From contig JANWJO010000101.1 of assembly GCA_025449435.1 (NCBI GenBank), positions 1 through 6,363 on the forward strand: a stretch of 6,363 nt of DNA, read 5' to 3'. Positions 1-6,314 of the stretch are shown piece after piece. Under the pieces are notes generated by a model. That model was not told the origin of the DNA and ran no database searches. It saw only the letters and a list, made by a program, of their open reading frames with translations. A program made the translations under genes and the position numbers. The DNA comes from Chloroflexota bacterium. GTDB taxonomy: Bacteria; Chloroflexota; UBA4733. The stretch's first letter is position 1. Every line of letters begins with the position of its first letter.

Positions 1-588
1 GATAAAGATGACCGACGTGCGGGTCTTGCTGACGGCGGCGGCGAGCTTACGCAGCGCCTGGCTCATCAAGCGGGCCTGGAGGCCGACGTGCGTATCGCCC
101 ATCTCGCCTTCGATTTCGGCGCGCGGCACCAGTGCAGCCACCGAGTCGATCACGATCACATCGAGGCCACCAGAGCGCACCAGCATGTCGCAGATTTCCA
201 GGGCTTGCTCGCCGGTGTCGGGCTGGGAGATGAGCATCTCGTCGATGTTGATTCCACAGCGCCGTGCGTAGGTGGGGTCGAGCGCGTGCTCAGCGTCGAT
301 GTAGGCAGCGGTGCCACCCAGGCGTTGGGCCTGGGCGATGATGCATTGCGCCAGCGTAGTCTTGCCAGAGGATTCCGGACCATAGATCTCGACAACGCGC
401 CCACGTGGCACGCCGCCGATACCTAGTGCCATGTCCAGCGAAATGGCCGAGGTGGGGATCACTTCGAGTGGACCGTAGGCCGAAGGATCTCCCAGGCGCA
501 TGATCGCGCCTTTGCCAAACTGCCGCTCGATTTGGGATAAGGCGAGGTCGAGGGCTTTGGTACGTTCGGTCGCAGTTGCCACGGGCAT
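1..588 (-). CDS. recA: RecA recombinase, N-terminal part (cut by window edge)
   Basis: This is the ATP-dependent DNA strand-exchange protein, which forms filaments on single-stranded DNA in the cytoplasm, drives homologous recombination and triggers LexA self-cleavage. The minus strand reads open for 196 codons from ATG at 588-586 to the window edge. Visible landmarks are the N-terminal '[18 protein letters not shown]' (16-33), Walker A GPESSGKT (70-77), '[10 protein letters not shown]' with the catalytic-type Glu100, '[12 protein letters not shown]' (121-132), Walker B VIVID (144-148) followed by SVAAL, and 'AEIEGEMGD' (157-165). These match bacterial RecA almost residue for residue. Full-length RecA is about 340-350 residues, so the rest of the core and the C-terminal domain lie outside the window. 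The ATG is preferred over GTG at 582-580 because the Shine-Dalgarno sequence sits 8 nt before the ATG. The gene diverges from the aldehyde dehydrogenase gene. Identification is close to certain. Confidence 0.98.
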   Translation of the reverse strand, partial: MPVATATERTKALDLALSQIERQFGKGAIMRLGDPSAYGPLEVIPTSAISLDMALGIGGVPRGRVVEIYGPESSGKTTLAQCIIAQAQRLGGTAAYIDAEHALDPTYARRCGINIDEMLISQPDTGEQALEICDMLVRSGGLDVIVIDSVAALVPRAEIEGEMGDTHVGLQARLMSQALRKLAAAVSKTRTSVIFI

Positions 589-596
589 GGATGGCA

Positions 597-604
597 CCCT
601 TTCT
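597..604 (-). promoter_or_regulatory. Ribosome binding site of recA
   Basis: The minus strand reads AGAAAGGG ending 8 nt before the ATG at 588. It supports this ATG as the start; the alternative GTG two codons further in would be 14 nt away. Confidence 0.75.
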
Positions 605-610
605 CACTGT

Positions 611-635
611 CCGCCCGGGCAAAGTACCCGCGCGG
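611..635 (-). promoter_or_regulatory. Hairpin in the recA leader next to the ribosome binding site
   Basis: Arms CCGCCCGGG (611-619) and CCCGCGCGG (627-635) are complementary at 8 of 9 positions, with a 7-nt loop. In the recA transcript this GC-only stem would end about 6 nt before the Shine-Dalgarno sequence at 604-597. It has no following U-tract in the recA direction, so it is not a standard terminator. A role in messenger stability or translation is possible but not shown. Confidence 0.45.
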
Positions 636-780
636 AGCGGCGGCCTCTTCACCTCGACCCAGAACAGCCCATCCACTGGAACCGCCGCGTACCACCCATG
701 CCGGCCCACTACAGGTGGGGTGCATGCGCGGCCGTCTGGCGCGAATGGCGTGTTACTGAGCCAGCCGCCCCTCGAACTTA

Positions 781-792
781 GAACATATTTAC
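781..792 (-). promoter_or_regulatory. Possible degenerate LexA (SOS) box at the recA promoter
   Basis: The plus strand reads GAACATATTTAC, which matches 10 of 12 bases of GAACATATGTTC, a form of the Gram-positive-type LexA operator. The left half-site is perfect and the right half-site is poor. It overlaps the last two bases of the recA -10 element and covers the predicted start site, exactly where LexA would block transcription. A second GAAC lies at 774-777. The position supports the call, but the imperfect dyad keeps it tentative. Confidence 0.38.
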
Positions 793-819
793 TATACACG
801 CTGGATGATTTCCTGTCAA
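791..819 (-). promoter_or_regulatory. sigma70-type promoter for recA
   Basis: On the minus strand there is a perfect -35 TTGACA (819-814), a 17-bp spacer, and a -10 TATAGT (796-791) that differs from TATAAT at one base. The expected transcription start is near 784, giving a leader of about 195 nt before the recA ATG. The motif quality, in GC-rich DNA and directly upstream of recA in the right orientation, makes this a strong call from sequence. The exact start site is inferred. Confidence 0.78.
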
Positions 820-840
820 GGGGAACAAAGGCTGCTATCC

Positions 841-860
841 TTGACGCATCGTTCCGTCAA
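841..860. repeat. Inverted repeat TTGACG-N8-CGTCAA, possible operator
   Basis: A perfect 6-bp dyad with an 8-bp centre spans 20 bp in total, a usual size for a dimeric repressor or activator site. It includes the -35 hexamer of the candidate ALDH promoter and lies about 21 bp upstream of the recA -35, so a bound protein could affect either gene. The regulator is not identifiable from this window. Confidence 0.4.
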
Positions 861-870
861 ACCCTGTAGA
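841..870 (+). promoter_or_regulatory. Candidate promoter for the ALDH gene
   Basis: TTGACG at 841-846 is a 5-of-6 match to the -35 consensus. It is followed after 18 bp by TGTAGA at 865-870, a weak -10 (3 of 6). Transcription would begin near 877, about 43 nt before the GTG start. It is much weaker than the divergent recA promoter, which would suit a gene needing an activator or one that is modestly expressed. Confidence 0.4.
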
Positions 871-873
871 GGG

Positions 874-901
874 TGACGCACGGTATGGGAGCCGTGCGTT
901 A
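874..901 (+). promoter_or_regulatory. 10-bp hairpin in the ALDH leader
   Basis: Arms TGACGCACGG (874-883) and CCGTGCGTTA (892-901) pair over ten positions in RNA, including one G-U, around an 8-nt loop. The innermost eight base pairs are perfect at DNA level as well. The stem ends 4 nt before the GAGAGGAG ribosome binding site. There is no T-tract, so it is not a classical terminator. It could be a DNA operator downstream of the promoter, or an RNA stem affecting translation or stability. Confidence 0.5.
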
Positions 902-905
902 GTGT

Positions 906-913
906 GAGAGGAG
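906..913 (+). promoter_or_regulatory. Ribosome binding site of the ALDH gene
   Basis: GAGAGGAG ends 6 nt before the GTG at 920. It is strong and well spaced, and it decides in favour of this GTG as the start codon. Confidence 0.8.
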
Positions 914-919
914 CTTTCC

Positions 920-2620
920 GTGGCTGCACAGTCAACCGTATCGTCTGCAGCGCACACGGGCGTGCGCGTGTTGCGCAATTTCACTGGCGGGCGCTGGACA
1001 TCTCCCCAGACGTCGCAGACGCTCAACGTCACCAACCCGGCCACTGGCGAGTTGCTGGCGCACGTCCCACTGTCCGATGCCGCAGATGTCGATGCCGCCG
1101 TCAAGCTGGCGCACGCAGCTTTCCCTGCCTGGCGCGCCACGCCGCCACAAGAGCGGGCGCGTTACATGTACGCAGTGCGGGAGCGCCTAGAAGCCAATTT
1201 CGAGGAACTGGCGCGTATCGTGACGCTCGAGCACGGCAAGACGTTGTCCGATGCCCGTGGCTCGGTGCGCCGTGCCATCGAGAACGTGGAGGTGGCGGCT
1301 GGTATTCCGTCGCTCATGATGGGCTACGGCCTGGAAGACGGCGCTTCGCGTAACATCGACGAGGAAGTCATCCGGCAACCGCTCGGCGTGTTCGCCGCAG
1401 TGTGCCCGTTCAATTTCCCTATGATGGTGCCCTTCTGGTTCTGGCCGTACGCTGTGGCCACCGGCAATACCTTCATCTTGAAGCCGTCCGAGCAGGTGCC
1501 GCTCTCGATAGCACGTGTGTTCGAGTTGATCGAAGACGTGGGCTTCCCCGCTGGTGTGCTAAACCTGGTCCACGGTAATCGCACCACCGTTGAGGCGCTG
1601 ATCGACCACCCCGACGTGCGCGGCGTGTCGTTCGTCGGGTCTACGCCGGTGGCAAAGGCGGTGTACGCCCGTGCGGCCGCCAACGGCAAGCGCGTGCAAG
1701 CCCAGGGTGGGGCGAAGAACGTGCTGGTGGTGATGCCCGATGCCAAGCTCAAGCCCACGGTAGACAATATTATGGGGGCCGTATTCGGGTCGGCGGGGCA
1801 GCGCTGCCTGGCGGGCTCGGTGCTGGTGACCGTTGGTGAGGCACACGACCTGGTGGTGCCGGCGCTGCGCGAAGCCGCCGCCAAGATGAAGGTGGGCAAC
1901 GGCTTGGAGCCCGACACCGATATGGGGCCGGTAATTTCCCCCGCGGCTAAAGCCCGCGTCATCAAGTACGTCGACCAGGGAGAAGCCGGCGGCGCCAAAC
2001 TGTTGCTGGACGGCCGCGGCGTGGGCGCAGGTACGGATGGCGAGAACTGCTTCGTCGGGCCAACCATCTTCGACGGCGTTACTCCTGGCATGGCCATCGC
2101 GCAAGAGGAGATTTTTGGACCCGTCCTGAGCATCGTGCAGGTGCCCGACCTTGCCGGTGCCATCGAGTTCATCGCGGCGAGTCCGTTTGGTAACGCGGCG
2201 TCGATCTTCACCCAAGATGGTGCAGCGGCACGGGAATTCCGCTATAAGACGCCGGTGGGCAACGTCGGCATCAACGTGGGAGTCGCTGCCCCGATGGCCT
2301 ATTTCCCGTTCTCCGGCGCCAAGTCGTCATTTTTCGGCGTGTTACACGCCCAAGGACGCGACGCCATCGACTTCTATTGCGAGCGCAAGGTGGTGATCAC
2401 GCGCTGGTACAAACCCAGCAGTGAACTGGCGCCAGAGCTGGCCACTGGCAGCGCTGTTGCTTGCCTTTTTTGCCCTGGCGCTGGCCTACACCGTGTCCAC
2501 ACCGGTGTGGGAAGGCCCCGACGAACCAGAGCACTTCCAATATGTGCGCTATCTGGTTCAGGTTCACCGGATACCCAGCGTGCTGCCGACCATCCAGCCG
2601 GATGGCAACAACGAAGGTAA
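920..2620 (+). CDS. mmsA: CoA-acylating methylmalonate-semialdehyde dehydrogenase (ALDH superfamily), with an abnormal 3' end
   Basis: The family oxidises methylmalonate or malonate semialdehyde with NAD+ and coenzyme A to propanoyl-CoA or acetyl-CoA plus CO2, in valine, pyrimidine or inositol catabolism in the cytoplasm. Landmarks are 'CPFNFPMMVPFW' (162-173, with active-site Asn165), 'FILKPSE' (185-191), 'VSFVGSTPVA' (236-245), 'GQRCLA' with nucleophile Cys296 preceded by Arg295, 'EEIFGPV' (396-402) and 'PFSGAKSSFFG' (463-473). QAQGGAKN (260-267) stands where hydrolytic ALDHs have E-x-GGK. Loss of that Glu, the VGSTP-AK pattern and the Arg-Cys pair point to the MmsA/IolA group; exact substrate is not proven. 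Family homology ends at 'ITRW' (about residue 496, base 2407). The remaining 70 codons to TAA at 2618 overlap the next gene and read as an Arg/Pro-rich out-of-frame tail, so a one-base error or mutation near 2408-2421 is likely. The true product is probably about 500 residues. Confidence 0.88.
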   Translation: MAAQSTVSSAAHTGVRVLRNFTGGRWTSPQTSQTLNVTNPATGELLAHVPLSDAADVDAAVKLAHAAFPAWRATPPQERARYMYAVRERLEANFEELARIVTLEHGKTLSDARGSVRRAIENVEVAAGIPSLMMGYGLEDGASRNIDEEVIRQPLGVFAAVCPFNFPMMVPFWFWPYAVATGNTFILKPSEQVPLSIARVFELIEDVGFPAGVLNLVHGNRTTVEALIDHPDVRGVSFVGSTPVAKAVYARAAANGKRVQAQGGAKNVLVVMPDAKLKPTVDNIMGAVFGSAGQRCLAGSVLVTVGEAHDLVVPALREAAAKMKVGNGLEPDTDMGPVISPAAKARVIKYVDQGEAGGAKLLLDGRGVGAGTDGENCFVGPTIFDGVTPGMAIAQEEIFGPVLSIVQVPDLAGAIEFIAASPFGNAASIFTQDGAAAREFRYKTPVGNVGINVGVAAPMAYFPFSGAKSSFFGVLHAQGRDAIDFYCERKVVITRWYKPSSELAPELATGSAVACLFCPGAGLHRVHTGVGRPRRTRALPICALSGSGSPDTQRAADHPAGWQQRR

Positions 2621-4160
2621 GCAGGCGCCGCTGTACTACGTGCTGGCCCTGCCCTTTGTTGCTGGCGTTGATCTGAGCGGCACAGACCGTATTCGCATCA
2701 ATCCGCACGCTGGCTGGCAGGGCGTGACCGACGCGTCGTACTCCGCCACACACGTGCTCGACGAAGGCTGGCCGTGGCACGGCATCTTCCTCGCCGATCA
2801 CCTGGTACGCGTGCTGTCGGCGTTGTTGGGTGTGGGAACGCTGGCACTGGTGTACGCAATGGCGTTGGAGGCCACTGGGCGGCGCGGCGCAGCCCTGGCA
2901 GCCGCGTTGTTGGTGGCCGGCTTGCCGGGATTTCTGTTTGCGTCGTCCACGATCAACAACGACGCGCTGGCCGACACGCTGGCAGCGGCCTTGTTGCTCG
3001 TCGCGGTGCGTGGGGTCAAGCGCCGCGAGCCGGCGCTGGCGCTGTGGTGGGGCGGGCTGGGCTGTGCAGCGCTGTTCACCAAGCTGGATCTGCTGCTGCC
3101 GCTGGCCGTGAGCGGTATTGCGTTGGTTCTGGTGTTGCCGCGCAAGCCAGGGGTGTTTGCGGCACTCATCTTGCCGCTGGTGCCGGCAGCCGGCTTCTGG
3201 CTGTGGCGCGTCAATGCTGGCACCCAGCAGTTGCTTGGCCGGGCCACCGGCTGGCCACCGCCCTTTCTACACGCCACGCTGGCGGCGAATGTGGCGGCTA
3301 GCGCCGGCTTTCTGCACAGTTTGTGGGGGTCCCTGTTCGGGTTGTTTGGCTGGACCGGGCAATCGTTGCCGCTGTGGTTGCTCATCGGGTACAGCATCGG
3401 TCTGATGGTTGGTCTGCTCGCGGCTATCCGTGCCCCGGTGCTACCACCGGCCGCAGGAGCTGTGCTGTGGGCGATGCCGCTCTTAAACCTGGCGGCGATG
3501 GTGGGGGCGGCGATGGTGGTGAGCGATGCTGGCCCCAGTTATAGTGCGGGGCGGCTGCTGTACCTATCACTGGGCGCGCTGTCTACGCTGGTTGCCATCG
3601 GTTGGGCGCGGGTGCTCGAAGGGTTGCCGCGCTGGCGCTGGCTGGCTGTCTTGGCGCTTGTAGCCTACGGCTTCGCGGCGCTGCTCATCCCGTTGCTGCT
3701 GTTGCGCCCACACTGGCCACAGCCCTGGCCGGTGACCAACCAGGTGCCAGTCACGGCCCATCCGGTCACGCCAGCCGATTTTGCGCAGCGCGTCACGCTG
3801 GCCGCTGCGAACATTCCTCCCACGATGCGTGCCGGCTCGGCCGCGCCATTCACCTTGTACTGGCAAGTGACGCAGCCGCTGCCGTCTGGCGAATGGCTGT
3901 TCATCCACGTAGAGAATGCGCAAGGCGCCAGCGCAGCGGCGTTTGACGGCTCTCCGCAGCCGCCGGTGTTGCCGCTGGACTACTGGCGACCTGGTGATGT
4001 GATCATTGCCGTACACGCCCTGACCATCCACACCGATGCCCTACCAGGGCACTACGCCATCTTGGTGGGCTGGTACGACCGCCAGTCTGGCACGCGCCTT
4101 GCGCTTGCCAACGGCGGCAACCAAGCACTGGCCGGTGGGTTGGATGTGGTGGCGCATTAG
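2421..4160 (+). CDS. Polytopic membrane protein, GT-C-type glycosyltransferase-like, with C-terminal extracytoplasmic beta domain
   Basis: This is probably an integral membrane glycosyltransferase of the GT39/ArnT/DUF2142-like kind, moving a sugar from a lipid-linked donor on the outer face of the membrane. In its 579 residues a first hydrophobic segment (8-25) is followed by an acidic loop 'EGPDEPEHFQYVRYLV' (31-46) typical of GT-C enzymes, then 'QAPLYYVLALP' (68-78). About ten more hydrophobic stretches follow, roughly 131-147, 155-173, 184-197, 222-240, 244-263, 288-309, 314-337, 342-366, 379-397 and 407-428. 'STINNDALAD' (176-185) also recalls this group. Residues 450-579 are soluble: 'LYWQV', 'HVENAQG', 'YWRPGDVI' and 'LPGHYAILVGWYD' resemble the beta-sandwich tail of many Chloroflexota family-39-like proteins. 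In-frame TGA at 2394-2396 makes GTG at 2421 the first available start. It lacks a Shine-Dalgarno sequence, suggesting coupling to the ALDH gene. Donor and acceptor are unknown. Confidence 0.75.
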   Translation: MNWRQSWPLAALLLAFFALALAYTVSTPVWEGPDEPEHFQYVRYLVQVHRIPSVLPTIQPDGNNEGKQAPLYYVLALPFVAGVDLSGTDRIRINPHAGWQGVTDASYSATHVLDEGWPWHGIFLADHLVRVLSALLGVGTLALVYAMALEATGRRGAALAAALLVAGLPGFLFASSTINNDALADTLAAALLLVAVRGVKRREPALALWWGGLGCAALFTKLDLLLPLAVSGIALVLVLPRKPGVFAALILPLVPAAGFWLWRVNAGTQQLLGRATGWPPPFLHATLAANVAASAGFLHSLWGSLFGLFGWTGQSLPLWLLIGYSIGLMVGLLAAIRAPVLPPAAGAVLWAMPLLNLAAMVGAAMVVSDAGPSYSAGRLLYLSLGALSTLVAIGWARVLEGLPRWRWLAVLALVAYGFAALLIPLLLLRPHWPQPWPVTNQVPVTAHPVTPADFAQRVTLAAANIPPTMRAGSAAPFTLYWQVTQPLPSGEWLFIHVENAQGASAAAFDGSPQPPVLPLDYWRPGDVIIAVHALTIHTDALPGHYAILVGWYDRQSGTRLALANGGNQALAGGLDVVAH

Positions 4161-4166
4161 CGGACG

Positions 4167-4180
4167 CCAGCGCACGCTGG
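4167..4180 (+). repeat. Short inverted repeat after the membrane protein gene
   Basis: CCAGCG (4167-4172) and CGCTGG (4175-4180) are perfect arms. As RNA they would form a 5-bp stem with a 4-nt loop, 6 nt past the TAG stop. No T-run follows, so intrinsic termination here is unlikely, and read-through into the GH95 gene is expected. Confidence 0.35.
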
Positions 4181-4230
4181 AGTTCGTCGTAGAGACAGTA
4201 CCCTTGTGCCTATCGGCAACGACACTATGC

Positions 4231-4245
4231 AGGGAGAGAGAGGAG
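4231..4245 (+). promoter_or_regulatory. Ribosome binding site that fixes the GH95 start
   Basis: A pure purine stretch (AGGGAGAGAGAGGAG) ends 5 nt before GTG at 4251. It argues that translation begins at 4251. The upstream in-frame GTG at 4206 and ATG at 4227 have no comparable site, and starting there would place this purine tract inside the coding region. Confidence 0.75.
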
Positions 4246-4250
4246 CATCG

Positions 4251-6314
4251 GTGGTAGCAACATCGCCGCTGGTCATTTGGCACCGCCAGCCAGCTACGCA
4301 ATGGGTCGAAGCGTATCCGCTGGGCAACGGCCGGCTGGGCGCCATGGTGTTCGGTGGCGTGAACGACGAGCGAGTGGCGCTCAACGACGACACGTTGTGG
4401 TCGGGATTCCCCAGCGACGGTGATAACCCGCAAGCTCGCCAGCACCTGGCGGAGCTGCGCCGTTTGGTGTTAGAGGAGCACGACTATATCGGCGCGACAG
4501 CGCTCGCGCAGCGCATGCAAGGTCCATTCAACGAGTCGTACCAACCGCTGGGCGACCTGCGCTTGCACGTGCTCCATGGTGGCGAAATGACGGACTATCG
4601 TCGAGAACTCGACCTCGACACCGCCGTCGCTAGCGTAAGCTATCAGGTGGCTGGCGCCACATTTGCGCGCGAAGCGTTCGTGAGCGCCGTGGATGGCGTG
4701 CTCGTCATGCGCCTCACCGCGAGCAGTGCTGGCGAGGTCAACATCGACGTCTCGATCGACAGTCCGGTGCAGAGCGTGTCGGTAGCCGATACGCCCAGTT
4801 CGCTCACCCTTGCCGGCAAGAGCCCGAGTCATGTGGAGCCGAATTACCGCCGTGTTGATCCACCGGTGGTATACAGCGACGTGCGCGGCCACGGCATGGC
4901 GTTCTGCGCTCAAGTACGAGCGTTCACTTCCGGCGGCACCAGCCGTTCCGTGGGTCAGGCCCTCCAGATTCGCAACGCTGATGCCGTCACCCTCCTCGTA
5001 GCATCGGCCACTGGTTTCCGGAGCTTTGGCCATATGCCGGACACGCCGCCTGCCGAGCTCGCCGCTCGCTGTGAGTCCTCACTCTATCGGGCTGTCGCTA
5101 GGCCGTTTGAACAACTGCGTGCGGACCACGTGGCCGATCATCAACGGCTGTTCCGGCGCGTGCAGCTTGACCTGGGCGAATCGCCGGAGCCAGACCTGCC
5201 GGTCGACGAGCGCGTACAGCGTGTGACTCACCGGCCCGATCCGGCGCTCGATGCGCTGTATGCTCAATTCGGCCGCTACTTACTCATCGCGTCGTCGCGA
5301 CCTGGCTCTCAGCCAGCCAACCTGCAGGGCATCTGGAACGAACACGTACGCCCGCCCTGGAGCGCGAACTGGACCATCAACATCAACACCCAGATGAACT
5401 ACTGGCCGGCCGAGACCGCCAACCTGGCTGAATGTGCCGAGCCGCTGGTCAGGCTCATCGCTGAACTGGCGGTCAAGGGGGCACACACAGCTCGTGTCAA
5501 CTATGGCTGCCGGGGGTGGGCCGCCCACCACAACACCGACCTGTGGCGGCAATCGGCGCCGGTGGGCGAAGGCACCGGCAACCCGGTGTGGGCCAACTGG
5601 CCCATGGCCGGCGTATGGCTCGTCCAGCACCTGTGGGAGCACTACGCCTTTAGCGGCGACACCGCGTTCCTGCGCGGCACCGCCTACCCGCTCATGAAGG
5701 ACGCGGCAGCCTTCTGCCTCGACTGGCTGGTGGAGGGGCCGGATGGCCATCTGGTGACCTGCCCCTCCACGTCGCCCGAAAATCAGTTCCTGGATCGCGG
5801 CCAGCCAGTGAGCGTGAGCGCCGCAAGCACTATGGACATGGAGCTCATCTGGGACCTGTTCACCAACGGTATCGAAGCCGCCGAGGTCCTGGGCGAAGAT
5901 GAAGGCTTCCGTATGCGGCTTGCCGCGGCGCGAGCGCGTTTGTGGCCGTTCACAATCGGCAGTAACGGCCAACTGCTGGAGTGGTGGCAGGAGTTCGACG
6001 AGGCCGAGCCTGGGCACCGGCATATGTCGCACGCCTTTGGCCTGCACCCTGGCCGGCAGATCACGCCGCGCGGCACGCCGGAACTGGCAAGCGCCATTAG
6101 ACAATCGTTAGCATTGCGTCTGGCGCACGGTGGTGGACACACGGGTTGGAGCCGCGCCTGGCTCATCAATATCTTCGCCCGGCTCGAAGATGGCGAAGGC
6201 GCCTACGCACATTTGCAAGCGCTGCTGGCCACATCGATATTGCCCAACGTGTTCGATACCCACCCACCCTTCCAGATCGACGGCAATTTCGGAGGTACGG
6301 CAGCCGTGATTTAA
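4251..6314 (+). CDS. Family GH95 glycoside hydrolase (alpha-L-fucosidase type), interrupted by an in-frame stop
   Basis: GH95 enzymes remove alpha-linked L-fucose, or in some members L-galactose, from oligosaccharides with inversion. Counting from GTG 4251, the N-terminal beta-sandwich carries 'YPLGNGRLGAMVFGG' (22-36) and 'YQPLGDL' (97-103). The (alpha/alpha)6 barrel carries 'NLQGIWN' (357-363), 'NININ..QMNYW'-like TININTQMNYW with Asn377 and Asn379, 'HHNTDLWR' (426-433), 'SPEN' with Glu510, 'HRHMSH' (589-594), 'GWSRAW' (632-637) and 'FQIDGNFGG' with Asp677. By family knowledge the two Asn, Glu510 and Asp677 correspond to the catalytic set of the Bifidobacterium AfcA enzyme; this mapping is by eye. 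TAA at 6312 stops the frame after 687 residues, in the middle of a conserved motif that resumes right after it, so roughly the last 80-110 residues of the usual length are lost. No signal peptide is visible, so the enzyme would be cytoplasmic. It lies 90 nt after the membrane protein gene, probably in the same transcript. The fold and family are sure; substrate and activity are not. Confidence 0.9.
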   Translation: MVATSPLVIWHRQPATQWVEAYPLGNGRLGAMVFGGVNDERVALNDDTLWSGFPSDGDNPQARQHLAELRRLVLEEHDYIGATALAQRMQGPFNESYQPLGDLRLHVLHGGEMTDYRRELDLDTAVASVSYQVAGATFAREAFVSAVDGVLVMRLTASSAGEVNIDVSIDSPVQSVSVADTPSSLTLAGKSPSHVEPNYRRVDPPVVYSDVRGHGMAFCAQVRAFTSGGTSRSVGQALQIRNADAVTLLVASATGFRSFGHMPDTPPAELAARCESSLYRAVARPFEQLRADHVADHQRLFRRVQLDLGESPEPDLPVDERVQRVTHRPDPALDALYAQFGRYLLIASSRPGSQPANLQGIWNEHVRPPWSANWTININTQMNYWPAETANLAECAEPLVRLIAELAVKGAHTARVNYGCRGWAAHHNTDLWRQSAPVGEGTGNPVWANWPMAGVWLVQHLWEHYAFSGDTAFLRGTAYPLMKDAAAFCLDWLVEGPDGHLVTCPSTSPENQFLDRGQPVSVSAASTMDMELIWDLFTNGIEAAEVLGEDEGFRMRLAAARARLWPFTIGSNGQLLEWWQEFDEAEPGHRHMSHAFGLHPGRQITPRGTPELASAIRQSLALRLAHGGGHTGWSRAWLINIFARLEDGEGAYAHLQALLATSILPNVFDTHPPFQIDGNFGGTAAVI

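Larger units (their letters stand above)
589..919. other. Divergent intergenic regulatory region between recA and the ALDH gene
   Basis: These 331 bases contain no convincing gene. Short ORFs crossing it are shadows with no family-like sequence. The part from 589 to about 784 is the transcribed recA leader, GC-rich and with hairpin potential at 611-635 and 705-719. The part from 781 to 870 carries back-to-back promoters, AT-richer than the surroundings around 780-800. The part from 871 to 919 is the ALDH leader with a hairpin and ribosome binding site. No terminator with a T-tract was seen. Confidence 0.8.

Noticed and set aside
793..798. Plus-strand TATACA as a -10 for the ALDH gene
   Set aside because: No acceptable -35 exists 16-18 bp upstream. 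The same bases form the -10 of the much better minus-strand recA promoter.
290..799. Minus-strand 169-codon frame overlapping the recA start and leader
   Set aside because: It overlaps recA out of frame, and its sequence shows no family features. The recA frame has its own ribosome binding site.
1324..2211. Long minus-strand open frame (295 codons) opposite the ALDH gene
   Set aside because: It is antisense to clearly conserved ALDH sequence, is Ser/Thr/Pro-rich with no recognisable motif, and arises from GC-rich codon bias on the other strand.
2408..2424. Programmed -1 frameshift at AAACCCA to end the ALDH at TGA 2422
   Set aside because: The heptamer is in the wrong phase relative to the ALDH codons (TAC AAA CCC AGC), so standard tandem slippage does not apply; an indel is simpler.
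2421..2620. ALDH C-terminal extension as a real extra domain
   Set aside because: It is Arg/Pro/Gly-rich, unlike any ALDH tail I know, and coincides exactly with the start of a well-supported gene in another frame.
4205..4231. TTGTGC-N16-TATGCA as a promoter for GH95
   Set aside because: Both hexamers are poor, and the start site would fall within the ribosome binding site region; co-transcription from upstream is more plausible.
4206..4250. GTG at 4206 as the GH95 start
   Set aside because: It lacks a Shine-Dalgarno sequence, adds 15 residues with no family likeness, and would put the strong purine-rich ribosome binding site inside the gene.
5280..6104. Minus-strand open frame of 274 codons opposite GH95
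   Set aside because: It lies wholly over conserved GH95 catalytic sequence and has an Arg/Gly/Pro-rich composition typical of a shadow frame.
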